Source: Helichrysum umbraculigerum
Lineage: Eukaryota; Streptophyta; Magnoliopsida; Asterales; Asteraceae
DNA length: 64,000 bases
Direction of reading: 5' to 3'
Assembly: GCA_949592205.1 (NCBI GenBank)
Contig: CATIUR010000001.1
Span: 3,822,001-3,886,000, forward strand
Numbering within the stretch: the stretch's first letter is position 1; every line of letters begins with the position of its first letter. A model generated the notes under the pieces. That model was not told the DNA's origin. It was given only the letters and a program-made list of their open reading frames with translations, and searched no databases. Shown one piece after another: positions 23,609 to 36,232 of the stretch. The position numbers were made by a program, and so were the translations under genes.

Positions 23609-24902
23609 TTACATACCAAGCTCGCTGATGAGGAAAATAAATCTTTTCTCATCCAAAGGTTTCGTAAACAGATCAGCGAGTTGATAATCAGTTGGAATAA
23701 AATGATGTTCAATATCACCTTTCATCACATGGTCCCTGATGAAATGATATCTTACATCTATGTGCTTTGTCCTTGAATGCATCACTGGATTGTTTTCAAT
23801 GGCTATGGCACTTTGACTATCACAGTAAATTGGTATTTCAGTGAAGTTAAACCCATAGTCAGCAATTTGATTTCTCATCCAGAGGATTTGAGCTGTACAT
23901 ACACTAGCAGCGACATATTCAGCTTCAGCTGTTGATGTTGAGACTAAATTTTATTTCTTGCTGGACCAGCTAACAAGCTTTTCTCCAAGAAACTGACAGC
24001 TACCAGAGGTACTCTTTCTATCCAGCTTGCATCCTGCATGATCAGAATCAGAATATCCTTTCAGTGAAAAATCTGAACCAGATGGGTACCAAAGACCAAG
24101 ATTTGGTGTACTCTTCAGATATCTGAATATTCTTTTGACAGCGAGTAGATGTGATTCCTTTGGATCCGCTTGATATCTGGCACATAGATATGTAGCAAAC
24201 ATAATGTCTGGTCTACTTGCAGTGAGATACAGTAGTGATCCAATCATACCTCTGTAAGCAGTGATGTTTACAGATTTACCATCAGGATCAGCATGTAGTT
24301 TCACTGCAGGTGACATTGGTGTTGCAAGGGATGAGAAATTAGTGAATTCATATTTCTTTAGTAAATCTTTAACATATTTTTCTTGATTTATAAAAATTTC
24401 AATTTTGGTTTGTTTTATTTGCAGACCAAGGAAAAATGTTAATTCACCCATCATGCTCATCTCATAACTTTTAGTCATGAGATCATAGAATTCCTTGCAC
24501 ATGTCACTGTTAGTAGACCCAAAAATGATATCATCAACATATATTTGGACTAGTATGACATTTTTCTTATCTCTCTTAATAAATAATGTGCTGTCAATCT
24601 TACCTCTGACATAGCCACATTTTATTAGATAGACAGAAAGAGTATCATACCAAGCTCTAGGAGCTTGTTTTAATCCATACAATGCTTTATCAAGTTTATA
24701 AACATAACTAGGATGTTTTGGATTAGTGAATCCAGGCGGTTGCTTGACATACACTTCTTCCTGCAGCTTGCCATTTAGAAAGGCACTTTTCACATCTATT
24801 TGATATACTTTGAATTTCTTGTGAGCTGCATAGGCTAGAAATAGCATGATTGCTTCTAGTCTAGCCATTGGTGCAAAGGTTTCATCATAGTCAATGCCTT
24901 CT
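23609..24902 (-). pseudogene. Copia reverse transcriptase C-terminal part and RNase H
   Basis: The minus-strand frame 23951-24868 carries the Copia RT core with FKVYQIDVKSAFLNGKL and catalytic YVDD in QIYVDDIIFGS, then the RNase H start (DSDHAGCKLDRKSTSGSC). At SWSSKK a stop replaces the expected Gln codon (CAA to TAA). The downstream frame 23609-23878 completes RNase H (HIDVRYHFIRDHV, LADLFTKPL). The upstream end is interrupted at 24902 by a solo LTR and resumes at 27829. Confidence 0.92.
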
Positions 24903-26050
24903 TGTCACACCCCCAAATTCAGTCAGCACGGTCAACCCCCGATTAGCGGAAGCATTAGAGTAAATGGGGGTGCTGATGTCAACATTTGACACTCATATCA
25001 GATCAGAGCTTATGATTATTGTTGAACAATGAATTAAGATGCCATTTATAGATTTAGTTTGTAACAAAAGAACTATAACTCGTTTAAGTCATGGGTTAGT
25101 ATTATAAAATACAATTCGTTATAGTTTCCAAAATAAGATTTCATAAGTACGATTAATGTACATCAGTTATACAAAGAGATCTTAAATGTCCCAAAATATG
25201 GCATCCTAATTGGTCGCGGGTTGCCTAACTCCATATGCGTGCAGTCTTATTTGTGCTGCTAGTTACCTGAAAAACATAGTAAAACGTCAACATATGGTTG
25301 AGTGAATTCACAGGTTTTTATATGTATGGTTTGTTTAACCATATTCACTTAGTAAAAGAGTTGACAAGTAAGTCAAATAAGGTCGTTCACAACAGTTTGT
25401 AGGAAAGTAATATCCTATGACCGTACATAAACATACAAGTATTCACATATAGTTCGCAATCATGGTATGAAATCATTCATATAACCAGTGGCATATAAGC
25501 ACAAAAGCAATTATAGACAGATATTGCATATTGTAGCAAAAATATTAGCTATATTTCTCACCCCTGATTAAAAGTAGTCAAAATAGTAAAAGTAGGTGCT
25601 GTGAACTCACCGTAGTTTGCTTGATGTGAATGCTAGCAAAGATGTGTAGCGCGCCCAAGGTATGTCAACCTATACGCAATAATTGTATTAACATAAATAT
25701 TTTGATTTGTTAAATCAATTTATGTTAATAATTGTTTGTTTTAAAGAAATTGTTGATTTCTTATTCTGTACATATAGTTGTTGACATTATATTGAAATGT
25801 CGTTATTATTCCTTATGTAGTATATTTCGTTTCGTATATGTATATACATGTATGTAGTTGTATATATATAATTATGTCATTTTGTTCCCATTGTACATAT
25901 ATATATTTGTTTTATATGTATGTATATAAATATACTTGTTGTATATTATATTTTGTACGTTCGTTAAACGTATGTTCCATATATATATATATATGTGTGT
26001 GTCAATATATATGAGTATAAGTGTAGGTTTTATATATATATACGTGTTTC

Positions 26051-26086
<36 letters not shown>

Positions 26087-27823
26087 GTTTGTCGTCGTCC
26101 CAAAGTTTGTCGCGTATAATTGGTCCGTATAAATCAAATAATATTCGATTATAAAAATGTTTCGATGTCGTATTCATTTTTTTTAGGACCAAGTTCTATG
26201 TTCGTATCACTTTATATGAAATATCGTTTATCAATTTGTTTTAGTCACAATAATATTTCGTACAAATATAATCGTCGTGTAATATATTAATTGTGTCTTG
26301 TTCTTATAAATATCAAATTCGTTTACTGACTGTTCTGTATTTTAACAATGACATGATCGGGTGAAGTAAAATGACGCGATCGGGTGAAGTAATTACGCGT
26401 TCGCGTGGTTTGATGTTTGGTCCGTTTTGTTTGCAAAAATTACGCGATCGCGTGAGGTGTAAAACATGGTCCAAGTGTAAAATGACGCGATCACGTCGTT
26501 TTATTGTGGTACTGTTCACCTTCGTTTTTCAGTTCTGTGATCATACCAAATACCATATATACTTATTGTAACCAAATTTTAACAAGGTTTATGCATTATA
26601 TAACAATAATCCAAAGTCCCAATCACAAAATAACTAGTTTTTACACAATACATATGCATCATAACCAATATATAATCAAATATATATACAAAATAAATGT
26701 ATGAAATTAAAGGTTTTGATCCTCACAGTGGAGATGATTATGATGACGACTCTTGACTGATGATGATGATCGATGATATGATAATGATTAAGAAATCCTT
26801 TTGTTTGTGTTAAAGTGTGTGAATTTAAGATAAATATGGTTTGAAGATGAAAATGAGTTGCTTGGTTCCATGCTTGTGGCTTCCCTTCTGTTTCTGACTT
26901 CCACGACACACACACACAAAGCTAAGAGGTTTTGTGAAATGCATTATTGGAGACCAATTGAGAGGGAGTTGTATATATATAAAACTTTGTTCCAGAGTTG
27001 GAATGTCAAAAGGGAGGCGTGGGAGTGTACTGCTATGTCGAAAAATATCTCATTTGTGTGATTTGTTTGGGTTTTTAACCCGTTAATTTCGCGTACGGGT
27101 ATAATTAGTGGTACCCCGTGTACCAATCAATTATTCGTTAGTTTAAGTTTTATTTTAAACTTAATAACTGATAATTATAAACCAATCATTAATAAAATTG
27201 GTTACAGTTGAAGTACTGTAAGGTTAAATTGCGTGCCAGAGTTCGGTTGAATTTGGAAATTATATTTTGAAGTAATGTTCCAAATACTAAAACAGGAATG
27301 AGAAAAATAATACTTATATTATTTTTGACATTTAGACACGTTTTATAATTGTTTCTGTTCGTGTATAACGTGTTCCAAATAGTCGTCTAAAGGTTCCCGA
27401 ACAAATTTTGTTCTAACTATTTTCTATAATAGTTTCAATTAAAAATTGTTCAAAAGTATTTTGAAATACTTTTTGGACTTTTGTACTATGTCCAATACGT
27501 TACATAATAAACGTATAATATATTATATTATTTCAATAATATAAATATAATAGTAATTGTAATTAATAATTTTCGAATTATTAATTATTTTGTATCACCA
27601 ACTTTATTATATTTATTATGTCAAGTTTTTGGCGCGTTCGTTTAGTACGTAATTATTATATATACACATATAATCTACGATTTACAAATCGTCACGTATT
27701 CAAATAGCGAGTTTCACAAAACTTATCACATAAAGATTGTTTTGAATTCACTAATTCAGGGAATTACTCTAGGTAATGCATGTACGTAGTTTAAAAGTGT
27801 ACCCTAATTTGAGAATTGTCACA
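24903..27823 (-). mobile_element. Solo LTR of a Tekay-type element, in SIRE RT
   Basis: A 2921-bp sequence begins TGTCACACCCCC and ends TTGTCACA, flanked by the perfect duplication CTTCT (24898-24902 and 27824-27828). Its minus strand ends AATTTGGGGGTGTGACA, matching the LTR 3' ends of the other Tekay-type elements here, so it lies in minus orientation. No internal domain, primer-binding site or polypurine tract is present, so recombination between LTRs has left a solo LTR. TA microsatellites (about 25980-26085) and a GC-rich palindrome array (26350-26500) lie inside it. Confidence 0.93.
26350..26500. repeat. ACGCGATCGCGT-type palindrome array
   Basis: Five variants of the palindrome ACGCGATCGCGT are centred near 26355, 26378, 26399, 26446 and 26489. 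Two share a GATCGGGTGAAGTAA context. Spacings are about 23, 21, 47 and 43 bp. The surrounding LTR is strongly AT-rich. Confidence 0.8.
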
Positions 27824-27828
27824 CTTCT

Positions 27829-29837
27829 TGCTGACGGTAACCTTGTGCAACCAGTCTAGCGTTGTTTCTGACCACAACACCATCAGCATCCATTTTGTTT
27901 CTGAACACCCATCTTGTTCCAATCACTGATTTCCCAGCAGGTTGAGGGACCAACTTCCATACTAAATTTCTCTCAAATTGTGCCAACTTTTCTTGCATGG
28001 CAGATATCCAGTTATGATCAGCGAATACTTCATCCACCTTCTTTGGCTCTATCAGTGAAACAAAACTAACAAACAAACAAAACTTAGCAGTTGCTGATCT
28101 TGTCTGGACTTTGGATTGTGGATTACCAATAATCAATTGATTATCAATGTGCTTTGTCCACTTAGTCATTTGCTGAGGTTCAGCAGTGACTACTTTATCC
28201 AGTTTTTGCCCATGTGACAGATCAGCATTGGTACCATGATTGCTATTATTCTGTGTGCTTTGGTTTAGACGGTGAGTTGATGGTGATGGGCTGTGATTAG
28301 GCAAAGATGATGTTCCTGAATTATTCTCAGCTGAAGTAGAGCTAGAATTGTTTTGAGGGATATTGTCTTCCCTTTCAGAATCTGATGAGAAATTTTCATA
28401 TTTCTCATCATTTGATTTTTCTTTATTCGATGAGTCACTATCCATTTTATTTAATTCATTAAAAACAAGAGCTTCATAATCTTTTGGATCAGTGAGTGAC
28501 TCATCATAAGCTTCATCAAAAGTAACATCCATTGATTCTTCAATACATTCTATGCGTTTATTATAGACCCTGAATGCCTTAGAGATTATTGAATAACCAA
28601 CAAATATACCTTCATCAGCTTTTGGATCAAACTTGCCTAAGTGATCTCTTTTGTTTAAGACATAGTAGGTATTGCCAAAAACATGGAGAAAACTTATATC
28701 AGGTTTTCTCCCCCTTAACACCTCATATGCTGTCTTATCATGTCTTTTAACAATCAGTGACCTGTTCTAGGTAAAGCAGGCAGTACTCACTGCTTCTGCC
28801 CAGAAATAGGTCTTAAAACCAGCATCAATGAACATTGATCTGGCAGATTCAATTAAGGTTCTATTTCTTCTTTCTGCTACCCTATTTAGTTGGGGTGTCC
28901 TTGGTGATGAGAAATTTTGAGAAATACCTTTAGAATCATAGAAATTTTCCAGATCAATATTTCTAAATTCAATGCCATTATCACTTCTTAATGTTTTACC
29001 AAGCTACCATTTAAGTTCTCCATTTTCTTGATAAAGGATATAATCTCGCTGGCTGCTTCACTTTTGGCTTTAAGGAAAAATACCCAAGTGTATCTGGAGT
29101 ATTCATCGACAATTACCAAACAGTATCTCTTTCCACCAAGACTTGGAGTACTTGTTGGACAAAACATATCCATATGGAGTAGGTAAAAACATTCAGTCAC
29201 TGAAGAGGTCTGTTTGCTTTTGAAAGATGAACTGTGATGCTTTCCTTTCTCACAAGCTGAACAAAGTTTATCTTTATCATAAGACAAGTTGGGCAGCCCA
29301 ATGACTAGTCCATGCTTGCTTAATTTATTGATTGCTTTTAGATTCAGGTGAGAAAGTCGCTTATGTCATAACCATTTTTCTTCTGAAACAGTTCTGGAAT
29401 AAAAACATGTCCCTGACTGAGCTGAGTCCATATTGACAAAATATGTGTTTCCTTTTCTGTTAGCAGCCAACACAGCACTCCCTTTCTTGTTGTAAACAAC
29501 ACCAACTTCATGATCAAATAACACTTTATTCTTGGAGTCACAGAACTGACTGATGCTCAATAATATGTGCTTCAGTCCCTCCACGTAAGCAACTCGCTTA
29601 AACATCACATTCCCATTGGTTAACACACCATAACCTCTTGTCTTTCCTACTTTGTTATCCCCAAATACTACATCAGGACCTCTTTCTTCCCGGTAGTCAC
29701 TGAGCAGGGACTTACATCTGGTCATATGTCTGGAACACCCACTGTCCAGATACCAGATAGTCTCTCTAAAAATGCCATGCATCAATACACAAAATTAGTT
29801 CAACTGGTGAACCCATCCTGAGATGGGTTCATAATGG
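27829..29837 (-). pseudogene. Copia protease, integrase and start of RT
   Basis: Right to left: 29366-29785 has retropepsin WYLDSGCSRHMT then the gag-pre-integrase region. 28988-29287 has the zinc-finger end (CSACEKGKHH) and the integrase core start (HMDMFCPTSTPSLGGKRYCLVIVDEYSRYTW region). 27829-28721 has the integrase C-terminus with HVFGNTYYVLNKRDHLGKFDPKADEG and the RT beginning (GTRWVFRNKMD, RLVAQGYRQQE). Frame breaks occur near 29343, 28990 and 28770. Its right edge is the CTAAG duplication of a solo LTR and its left edge the CTTCT duplication of another. Confidence 0.9.
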
Positions 29838-30446
29838 CTAAGTGTGATAACTTACACTTAGGCGTATTACTTTACCCTAATATGTGCTTGTAATTACTTG
29901 TACTTAGTATGTAATAGGACTAAGTACTTGTAATATAATGTATATTCAATATACACCCGTACGTAATAAATTGATATTACGCGATTTACTCGGATGGAAT
30001 CCGAAACACCCAGCCGTTGGTGAACCTTTTCATATGACTTGTAAATCTATTTTTATGATAAAATAGTAATTATTTACTTCGTATTATTATTTTAAAATAA
30101 TATACGCGAAAAACTTCCACGTTTGGTGTAAAACGTAACGAATACGAGAAAATGCGCGAATCGAGCTCGACACCCGAACGAAATCCAAAATATATTTTTG
30201 TAACTCAAAATAGGATGTTTAAAAATATTTAGTCATATTAAATATCAATTACATATCGAAATTGAACGCGAGGAATCAAACATTAAATAATACGTTTTAA
30301 ACCGCACGATTTAACGTTCAACCGACAAACTAACGTAAACCCGATCCGTGGAACGAGTTCACGAGCCCAACCCAATGAGGGCTGAGCCCATTCTCGGCCC
30401 AAAACCAGGCCCAAACCGGCCCAAGAATTAACCCAAACCCTACCCA

Positions 30447-30453
30447 TATAAAT
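30447..30453 (+). promoter_or_regulatory. Candidate LTR TATA box
   Basis: TATAAAT precedes a CT-rich tract by some 30-80 bp in the solo LTR, the usual layout of a plant LTR promoter. It is about 1.1 kb upstream of the TTTTGCGACA array. Confidence 0.5.
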
Positions 30454-31578
30454 TCCACCATTTTCCTTTAATCCCCTCACTTAACAAATTAACCACCACT
30501 ACTTTCCCTCTCTTCCTCTCCAAATCCTCTGAGATTACAGGCCTCCCACCACCTTATCAACACTCAAAAACGTCCTCCAAGAACATCTAAACAAGAATCA
30601 TCAACATCTAGCATCATCTTCATCGGTTTTAACAAGGAACAAGCAAGAAGAATACGAACCAAAGACAGCAGCAGCTCTCCTCCTTCATCCCCTTGTAGAT
30701 CGACTTTTCTTGAGGTAGATCTCTTCCTCCTTCACTAGATCTACTTTTTAACATCCACCTACATGCTAGAGCTTCGTTTCCCACTGATTATGTCCAAAAA
30801 CAAGTTAAAAATCGTTAGAACATGCTATTAACCACTGGATATTAGCTTTACACGTTGGGTAATAAAATAGATCGATTTAGATCAAGCATAACGAGGTCAT
30901 TTTTTGATGAAATCTTACGTTTCTTAGCTCTAAACTCAATTTCAAGGAGTCTAATTTTCAAATATGTAAGCCTCACAATTTAATTCAGTCATTTTGTATT
31001 TTTAAAAAAAGAAATAAAAGTACATGTCTAATCTGGGTTTTCCGAGCAGAATTTTGATCAAATCAAAAGAAGTATATCTTGGTGTGTGTGACGAATTAGG
31101 TACTGAGACCAATTGGAAAATCTTTATAAAAATGTCCTCTACAACTTTTATTTAGGCTTAAACCACTGGAAATGCACACAAATTAGTCTAGACAATTGTT
31201 TGTACATATATGTCATCAAACATAGCTGCTGGAACACTTGTGCCTTACAATTTAATTCCAAGAGTTATATTTGGTTTTAGAATTAACAAAAATCTATATT
31301 GAAAAGGTAAGAAATAGAGGAATAACATATATTTTTGTTGGAATTGTTTGCGGACATTTACTTGGTCAAATAACGTGTACAACTACGTGTAATTTCCGAA
31401 AGTATAAATGATAGGGCTGTTTTTGTATTCGGTTTAGAAATGACACTTGTGGGTCACCAAAGGTCACGAAACTCGTTTTCTATATGTATTATAACATAAT
31501 AAAGGTAGCGTAAAAGTTTCGGGTCAAACCAAGCATTTTTGACCAAAACCTAAAAAATCTAAAAACTTCTCAGCCCGA

Positions 31579-31790
31579 TTTTGCGACATAACTTTTCCGT
31601 CGCAACTTTTTGCGACAGCATCCATTCATTTTGCGACATAACTTTTCCGTCGCAACTTTTTTTACGACAGCAAGATCCATTTTGCGACATAACTTTTCTG
31701 TCGCAACTTTTGCGACGACAAACTTCATTTTGCGACATAACTTTTCTGTCGCAACTTAATGCGACAGAAACCTTCTGTCGCAATTCTCAG
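31579..31790. repeat. About 50-bp tandem repeat with TTGCGAC / GTCGCAA arms
   Basis: Four units start TTTTGCGACATAACTTTT, with their GCGACA at 31583, 31633, 31684 and 31732. In each, TTGCGAC and GTCGCAA are separated by about 11 bases, so a unit could form a 7-bp stem in RNA or single-stranded DNA. Overlapping ORFs on both strands here are artefacts of the repeat. Confidence 0.9.
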
Positions 31791-32915
31791 AATACTTAAA
31801 AACATTTAACTACCAAGTATTGGACTCGCGTAACCACCAAGCAATATACGACACTACTCGTACTTATAAAACATATACTTATGGAAGTATACAATGAAAT
31901 GACACATAACTTAATAATGATATCTTCCAGAATTATTATTACATACTTAAACATCACCAAAGGGCCACAAACATTTTTAATTAAACAAACGAATAACTAC
32001 TTGGACATAACTAGTTGAAGTGGAAAACTATCATGGATGTTCTTTCGAGACATCTACTTATATAACCTTATATGTTTAGGACATTAAAAGGTTACGGGTT
32101 CGGAGAACCTACACGCTATACTGCTTATTATTACGTTCCGCTTATCAGACTCACGTGAGTCTCATAGCCCCACTTTTACTGCTTTTTACTATTGGGGTGA
32201 GATTACATTCTCTATTTTTGTGAACACAAATAACTGAAAATACTTATACTTATTGTCTGAGTAAAACTACGATTTCACTACGATTTGGCCTCTAACAAAT
32301 TTCATAGCTTCGTTAATACTAAGCGCAAACATTGTGGATAGATCTATCGGGAAATAACCTTTCACCGTCCGAGTTAGTCGCTCTAACCACTATACGGGCG
32401 CATAATTTTTCGTAATTGAGTGTAGAGGGATGCACTTACTAGAGGTACCAACTGGTTAAGCTTCGGACTTTGAGCTCAGGGCAATATTGTACTACTTTGG
32501 CAACTGTGCTACTACGATAACTCTGATACATTGTGTTCAAAATTATGATTTTACTATGATTTCAACTATGCAAACCTATGAGCTCACCAACTTTATCTTG
32601 ACCTTTTAGCATGTAATTCTCAGGTTTACAGGTGCAGTAGGATGCTTTTGGAAGCACTAGCTCGAGTCGCATATTTTACAAACAACGAAGATTTTTCTTG
32701 CATTATTATTTTGTATTAGTGGTTATGTATTAGAATCTCCAGACTTAGTTACGGATTCGCAAACGATATTTTGTAAACTTATTATTTTATGAAATGTATT
32801 TTCTAAACGTCTCATTTAGAGGTCGTTTGTTATAACTTGGGGTGATGATTACTGATTAGTCGTGCCCCAGCCCGATTCGCTTCCGCTGTACAAATTTGGG
32901 GGTGCGACACTAAGC

Positions 32916-35127
32916 CTTGGTCTTGACTTCCACTATTTGCATAGATAGTATCTGAATGCTCACTGATAATAAGATGTTTTGAATATGGTGTCGCTGAGCA
33001 TTCAGATGATAAATGCTGTCTTACGCTACATTTATAACATTTTTTATCTGCATAATTGGCCTTTTTGGTTTTCTTTGATGTAAGTTGCTGTACTGACACT
33101 AGCTTACAACTTTTCTTGCTGTTCCTTTCCTCTTGCTTCTTTGACTTAAGGTCACTGACACAAGTATGAGTGACTAAAGCAGTGTCTGAAAGGTTGCTGA
33201 TAATCTTTTGATCATCAGAGACTGTTTTGATGTTATCAACAATCTTTGGTATATCATGAGCATCAGTGACCAAAAGGCTTTTTGTAAAGTAATTTGGTTT
33301 TGGCTCACTGATGACTGATATTGGTTCAAATACAACTTCTGAAAAAGTGCCATCAGAATTAAAGATTGGATCAACTTTTGTTGAATCAGCGAGAGAAGCA
33401 GCATGTTCATAATCACCTCCTTAAATTGCTTTAGCTTGTTTTGGAATTTGATTATTAATGCACTGATTTACTCTCACTGTAGACTTACACCATGACTTTC
33501 TTAAGTTGTAAAAACTGTGTTTCAAATTTTACTTTCTCTTGGACACATACTTGATTTGCATATATTTGAGCATCAAGATTTAGTTTTAAATTCTTTATTT
33601 TTAACACATTTTCACTTTGATCATGGACTTTAGATATTAAGTCACTGATCTCATAATTCCGATTTCTTTGAATATCATGAGCATTTGACAAGTCAACTAT
33701 CAAAGACTCAAACACATTATCTTTTTCAGTAGCTGAATATAACTTAAAGCAATGTACCTTGTAGAGAGTTTCAGGATCCCATCCAGATGCAGAACATTTC
33801 TGAGCAACTTCTTTGATGTCTTCATGAAATGCAGCATCATCAGCCATGAAACAGTAATCTTTGTCTAGACAGATCATTGCTTCTTCTTCATCAGATGATG
33901 AAGATGAGTCAGAGTCGCTGAAAGAACATTCTTCAGCGACAAAACCTTTACCCTTTTACTTTCCAGATTTGGATATTGCCTTTAGCTTCTTGTACTTTGC
34001 TTTGTACTTGTTGTACTTGTCATTTCTAAAGGTTGGCTTTGGTTCAGGGTTAGGATTAAATGATTTGGATCTGCATTCAGCAGCGAAATGACTAGGCTTG
34101 CCACACTTGTAGCATTCACCTTTTGATTTGAAATTATCAGCTGCAGGAACTCCAACGAATCGTTTTGATCTGGTATTACTTCTGAAATTTGAAACCATCA
34201 TAGCCATGTCTCTTTCCAACTTCTCTAAACTTTCATCATAGTCATACTCTAACTGTTCCTCAGATCCTTCACCTTCTTCATCAGCTATCAGCGACTTTGA
34301 GCTTAGCTTTGAAACTTTTGATTTCTGTTTCTGATCAATTTCATCAAGCTCAGCTACAAGGGCATTCGAAATCTTTTGATTACCAATGTTGCACGAATAT
34401 GCTCACTTTGATCGGCTTACTTTTCAGACTGCTCCCAGTTGAGCAAAATACCATAGACTTGAGTTAGATTAAGCATGGTATAATTATTCCTCTGTCTTGT
34501 GCAGGTAGCAATAGTTCCCCAAATTTTCCTTGGTAATAGTTCCAGAAATTTTTTAACAACAAATCTCTGTTCCTTTCCTATACCAGCCTTTTCCATCTTA
34601 TTCATCAGTGCTTGATATCTAGTGTAGGTAGAGGACAGGGACTCATTGGGTTCCATTGCAAACAGCTCATACTGACGAGTGAGATTAACTTCCCTGCAGC
34701 GAATAATATCAGGAGTTCCAATATATATATTCCTAAGGGTGTCCCACATATCCTTAGCAGTCTTACACAGCCTAATGGATTCAAACACTTCATTAGGAAG
34801 TGCCATGCCTATGTAGATTTTAGCTTGTTTATCTAATCTGACTAACCTTTTGTCCTCATCAGACCATTGTTCCTCTCTCTTTGGCACTACCATTTCTGGT
34901 ATAGCAGGAGTAGTTGCAGTAGCTGTAATAGCAGGAACAATAGTGGTCGGAATATGAGGACCATTGGTTATGATATTACAAAGACGATCATCAATAAGAT
35001 CCAAAAACATCATCATCCGTGACATCCAGGTTTCAATCCTAGAGGGATCAAACGCTGGAGGTTTGGTAGTAGAACCATTTCCCTTCTGATACTCAGAGTC
35101 CACACAACAGTACTTTACTGATTCCAT
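32916..35127 (-). pseudogene. Copia gag and gag-protease linker
   Basis: 34417-35127 is a 236-residue UBN2-type Gag (MESVKYCC start; WMSRMMMFLDLI; AKDMWDTLRNIY). 33956-34219 carries the CCHC knuckle CYKCGKPSHFAAEC and a Lys-rich tail. 33485-33877 and 32916-33273 continue with Lys/Ser-rich linker sequence that includes CYKCSVRQHLSSEC, a second knuckle-like motif lacking the usual Gly-His. Frame breaks near 34416, 33950 and 33480 separate the pieces. The left end is the CTAAG duplication of a solo LTR. The first ATG lies about 30 bp downstream of the primer-binding site. Confidence 0.88.
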
Positions 35128-35160
35128 TGCAGATCTGGTTAATTAGATTAAACCAACTCT

Positions 35161-35174
35161 GCTCTGATACCAAT
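35161..35174 (-). other. Primer-binding site of SIRE-type element
   Basis: The minus strand reads ATTGGTATCAGAGC next to the LTR end, an initiator tRNA-Met site. Confidence 0.88.
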
Positions 35175-36232
35175 TGACAGTCCCTGAATTACTATTGATT
35201 AGTGATTTGGAATCGCAATAAGTAAAGTTTAATTGTAGAAGAGGGCGTTGAATACAATTAAAAACTTTTTCTATTTATAAGTGAGTTAATTATCCAAGTT
35301 TTAATTGTAAGTAACGAACATGCAAGAACAGAGTATATCAAACAAATATAACAATTAAGTAAAGAAATAACAGTAGCTGAACTGTGAATCTTATTAATCA
35401 TAAAACTCACTAAGTGTTGATTGCGGAATGAAATAGCCAAAACTAAACCAAATCAAACACTCAAGCTAATCTATCACAATAAGAGATGAAAAGTAGTGGA
35501 CAAACACGCTAACTGTTCACTCGCTGGTCACTGATACGTGCTTAGACTAATTACTCACTGAAACGAATAAGTGATTAACACGTACAACAACTAGTTTCTA
35601 AGTACAATGTACTGCTCTATTTATAGTACAAATGTCCCGTAAATATCTCCTACAAAATAGGATCTGGAATGACACGTATCGCTGCTTGATTGGCTTGATC
35701 TCCTTGTAGCCGACATTCTATGGGTCCCAATTCTGTTACCGCGAATATCTCTTTTACTTTAACACCAATCACTTGCTGCCACGTAATTCCTCAGATATTT
35801 TGAGTACGAGGAACACTTGCTGATGTATAATTGATGAGCAACTTGTACTTGTATAAAGAAACATTATTCAACAGAGTTACTGAAGATGTAGTAAACCTCC
35901 TCACTTACTGCGAGCTAACATGCTCTTGTAGAGTGACTCGATTAATTAATCTTCAGCAACTTTCCTTTATTTGGGGCAGTGACTTTTGCCTTTTATTCTT
36001 AACAGTTGTAGAACTCTCGCTGTTAATTTTAGAATCAGCGACACACAGAGTTGAGTTTTAATTTGTTTCAGCATATCAATATCCTTGAGTAGAATGAACA
36101 GCGAACATCGAGTACTATCTTCAGCAACAGCAGCTTTGACTTAAACATTTCCTTCATCGAGTTTATTATTATTGAATTGGTCAGCGACCAGTGACTCAAC
36201 AGTTTTGTTATTAACTAATAAGCTTTGTTACA
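35175..36232 (-). repeat. 5' LTR of SIRE-type element
   Basis: The plus strand starts TGACAGTCCCTGAATTAC directly beside the primer-binding site. The outer end is placed at TTTGTTACA (about 36232), where CACTGA/CAGCGAC-type words typical of this element stop. That outer boundary is a best guess because the partner LTR is not in the window. Length about 1.06 kb. Confidence 0.65.

Larger units (their letters stand above)
29843..32910 (+). mobile_element. Solo LTR of a Tekay-type element, between SIRE gag and protease
   Basis: A 3068-bp sequence starts TGTGATAACTTAC and ends AATTTGGGGGTGCGACA, flanked by CTAAG (29838-29842 and 32911-32915). It shares blocks with the young element's LTR, including GGTTACGGGTTCGGAGAACC and the GTGAGTCT..AGCCCCACTT region, so the families are related. 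A TATA-like TATAAAT (30447-30453) is followed by a CT-rich leader. A 50-bp TTTTGCGACA repeat lies at 31579-31790. No internal domain remains. Confidence 0.94.
19713..36232 (-). mobile_element. SIRE-type Copia retrotransposon (minus strand), multiply interrupted
   Basis: Read right to left: 5' LTR (35175 to about 36232), primer-binding site, UBN2-type gag, zinc knuckle, retropepsin, integrase, reverse transcriptase, RNase H ending at 23609, a non-coding spacer, then an env-like region to 19724. Gene order protease-integrase-RT is that of Copia, and an ORF region after pol is a hallmark of the SIRE/Maximus lineage. The 3' LTR is not in the window because the older Tekay-type element cuts the element at 19712/19713. 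Two solo LTRs (24903-27823, 29843-32910) interrupt pol. Stops and frameshifts make it inactive. This is the oldest layer of the stack. Confidence 0.9.

Noticed and set aside
25872..26192. ORF with Tyr-Ile repeats
   Set aside because: Translation of a TA microsatellite.
31579..31790. CRISPR-like array
   Set aside because: Plant nuclear context, inside an LTR, with repeats and spacers of similar origin and no cas genes.
31559..31799. ORFs on both strands with a repeated cysteine-rich pattern
   Set aside because: Products of the 50-bp TTTTGCGACA repeat in a solo LTR.
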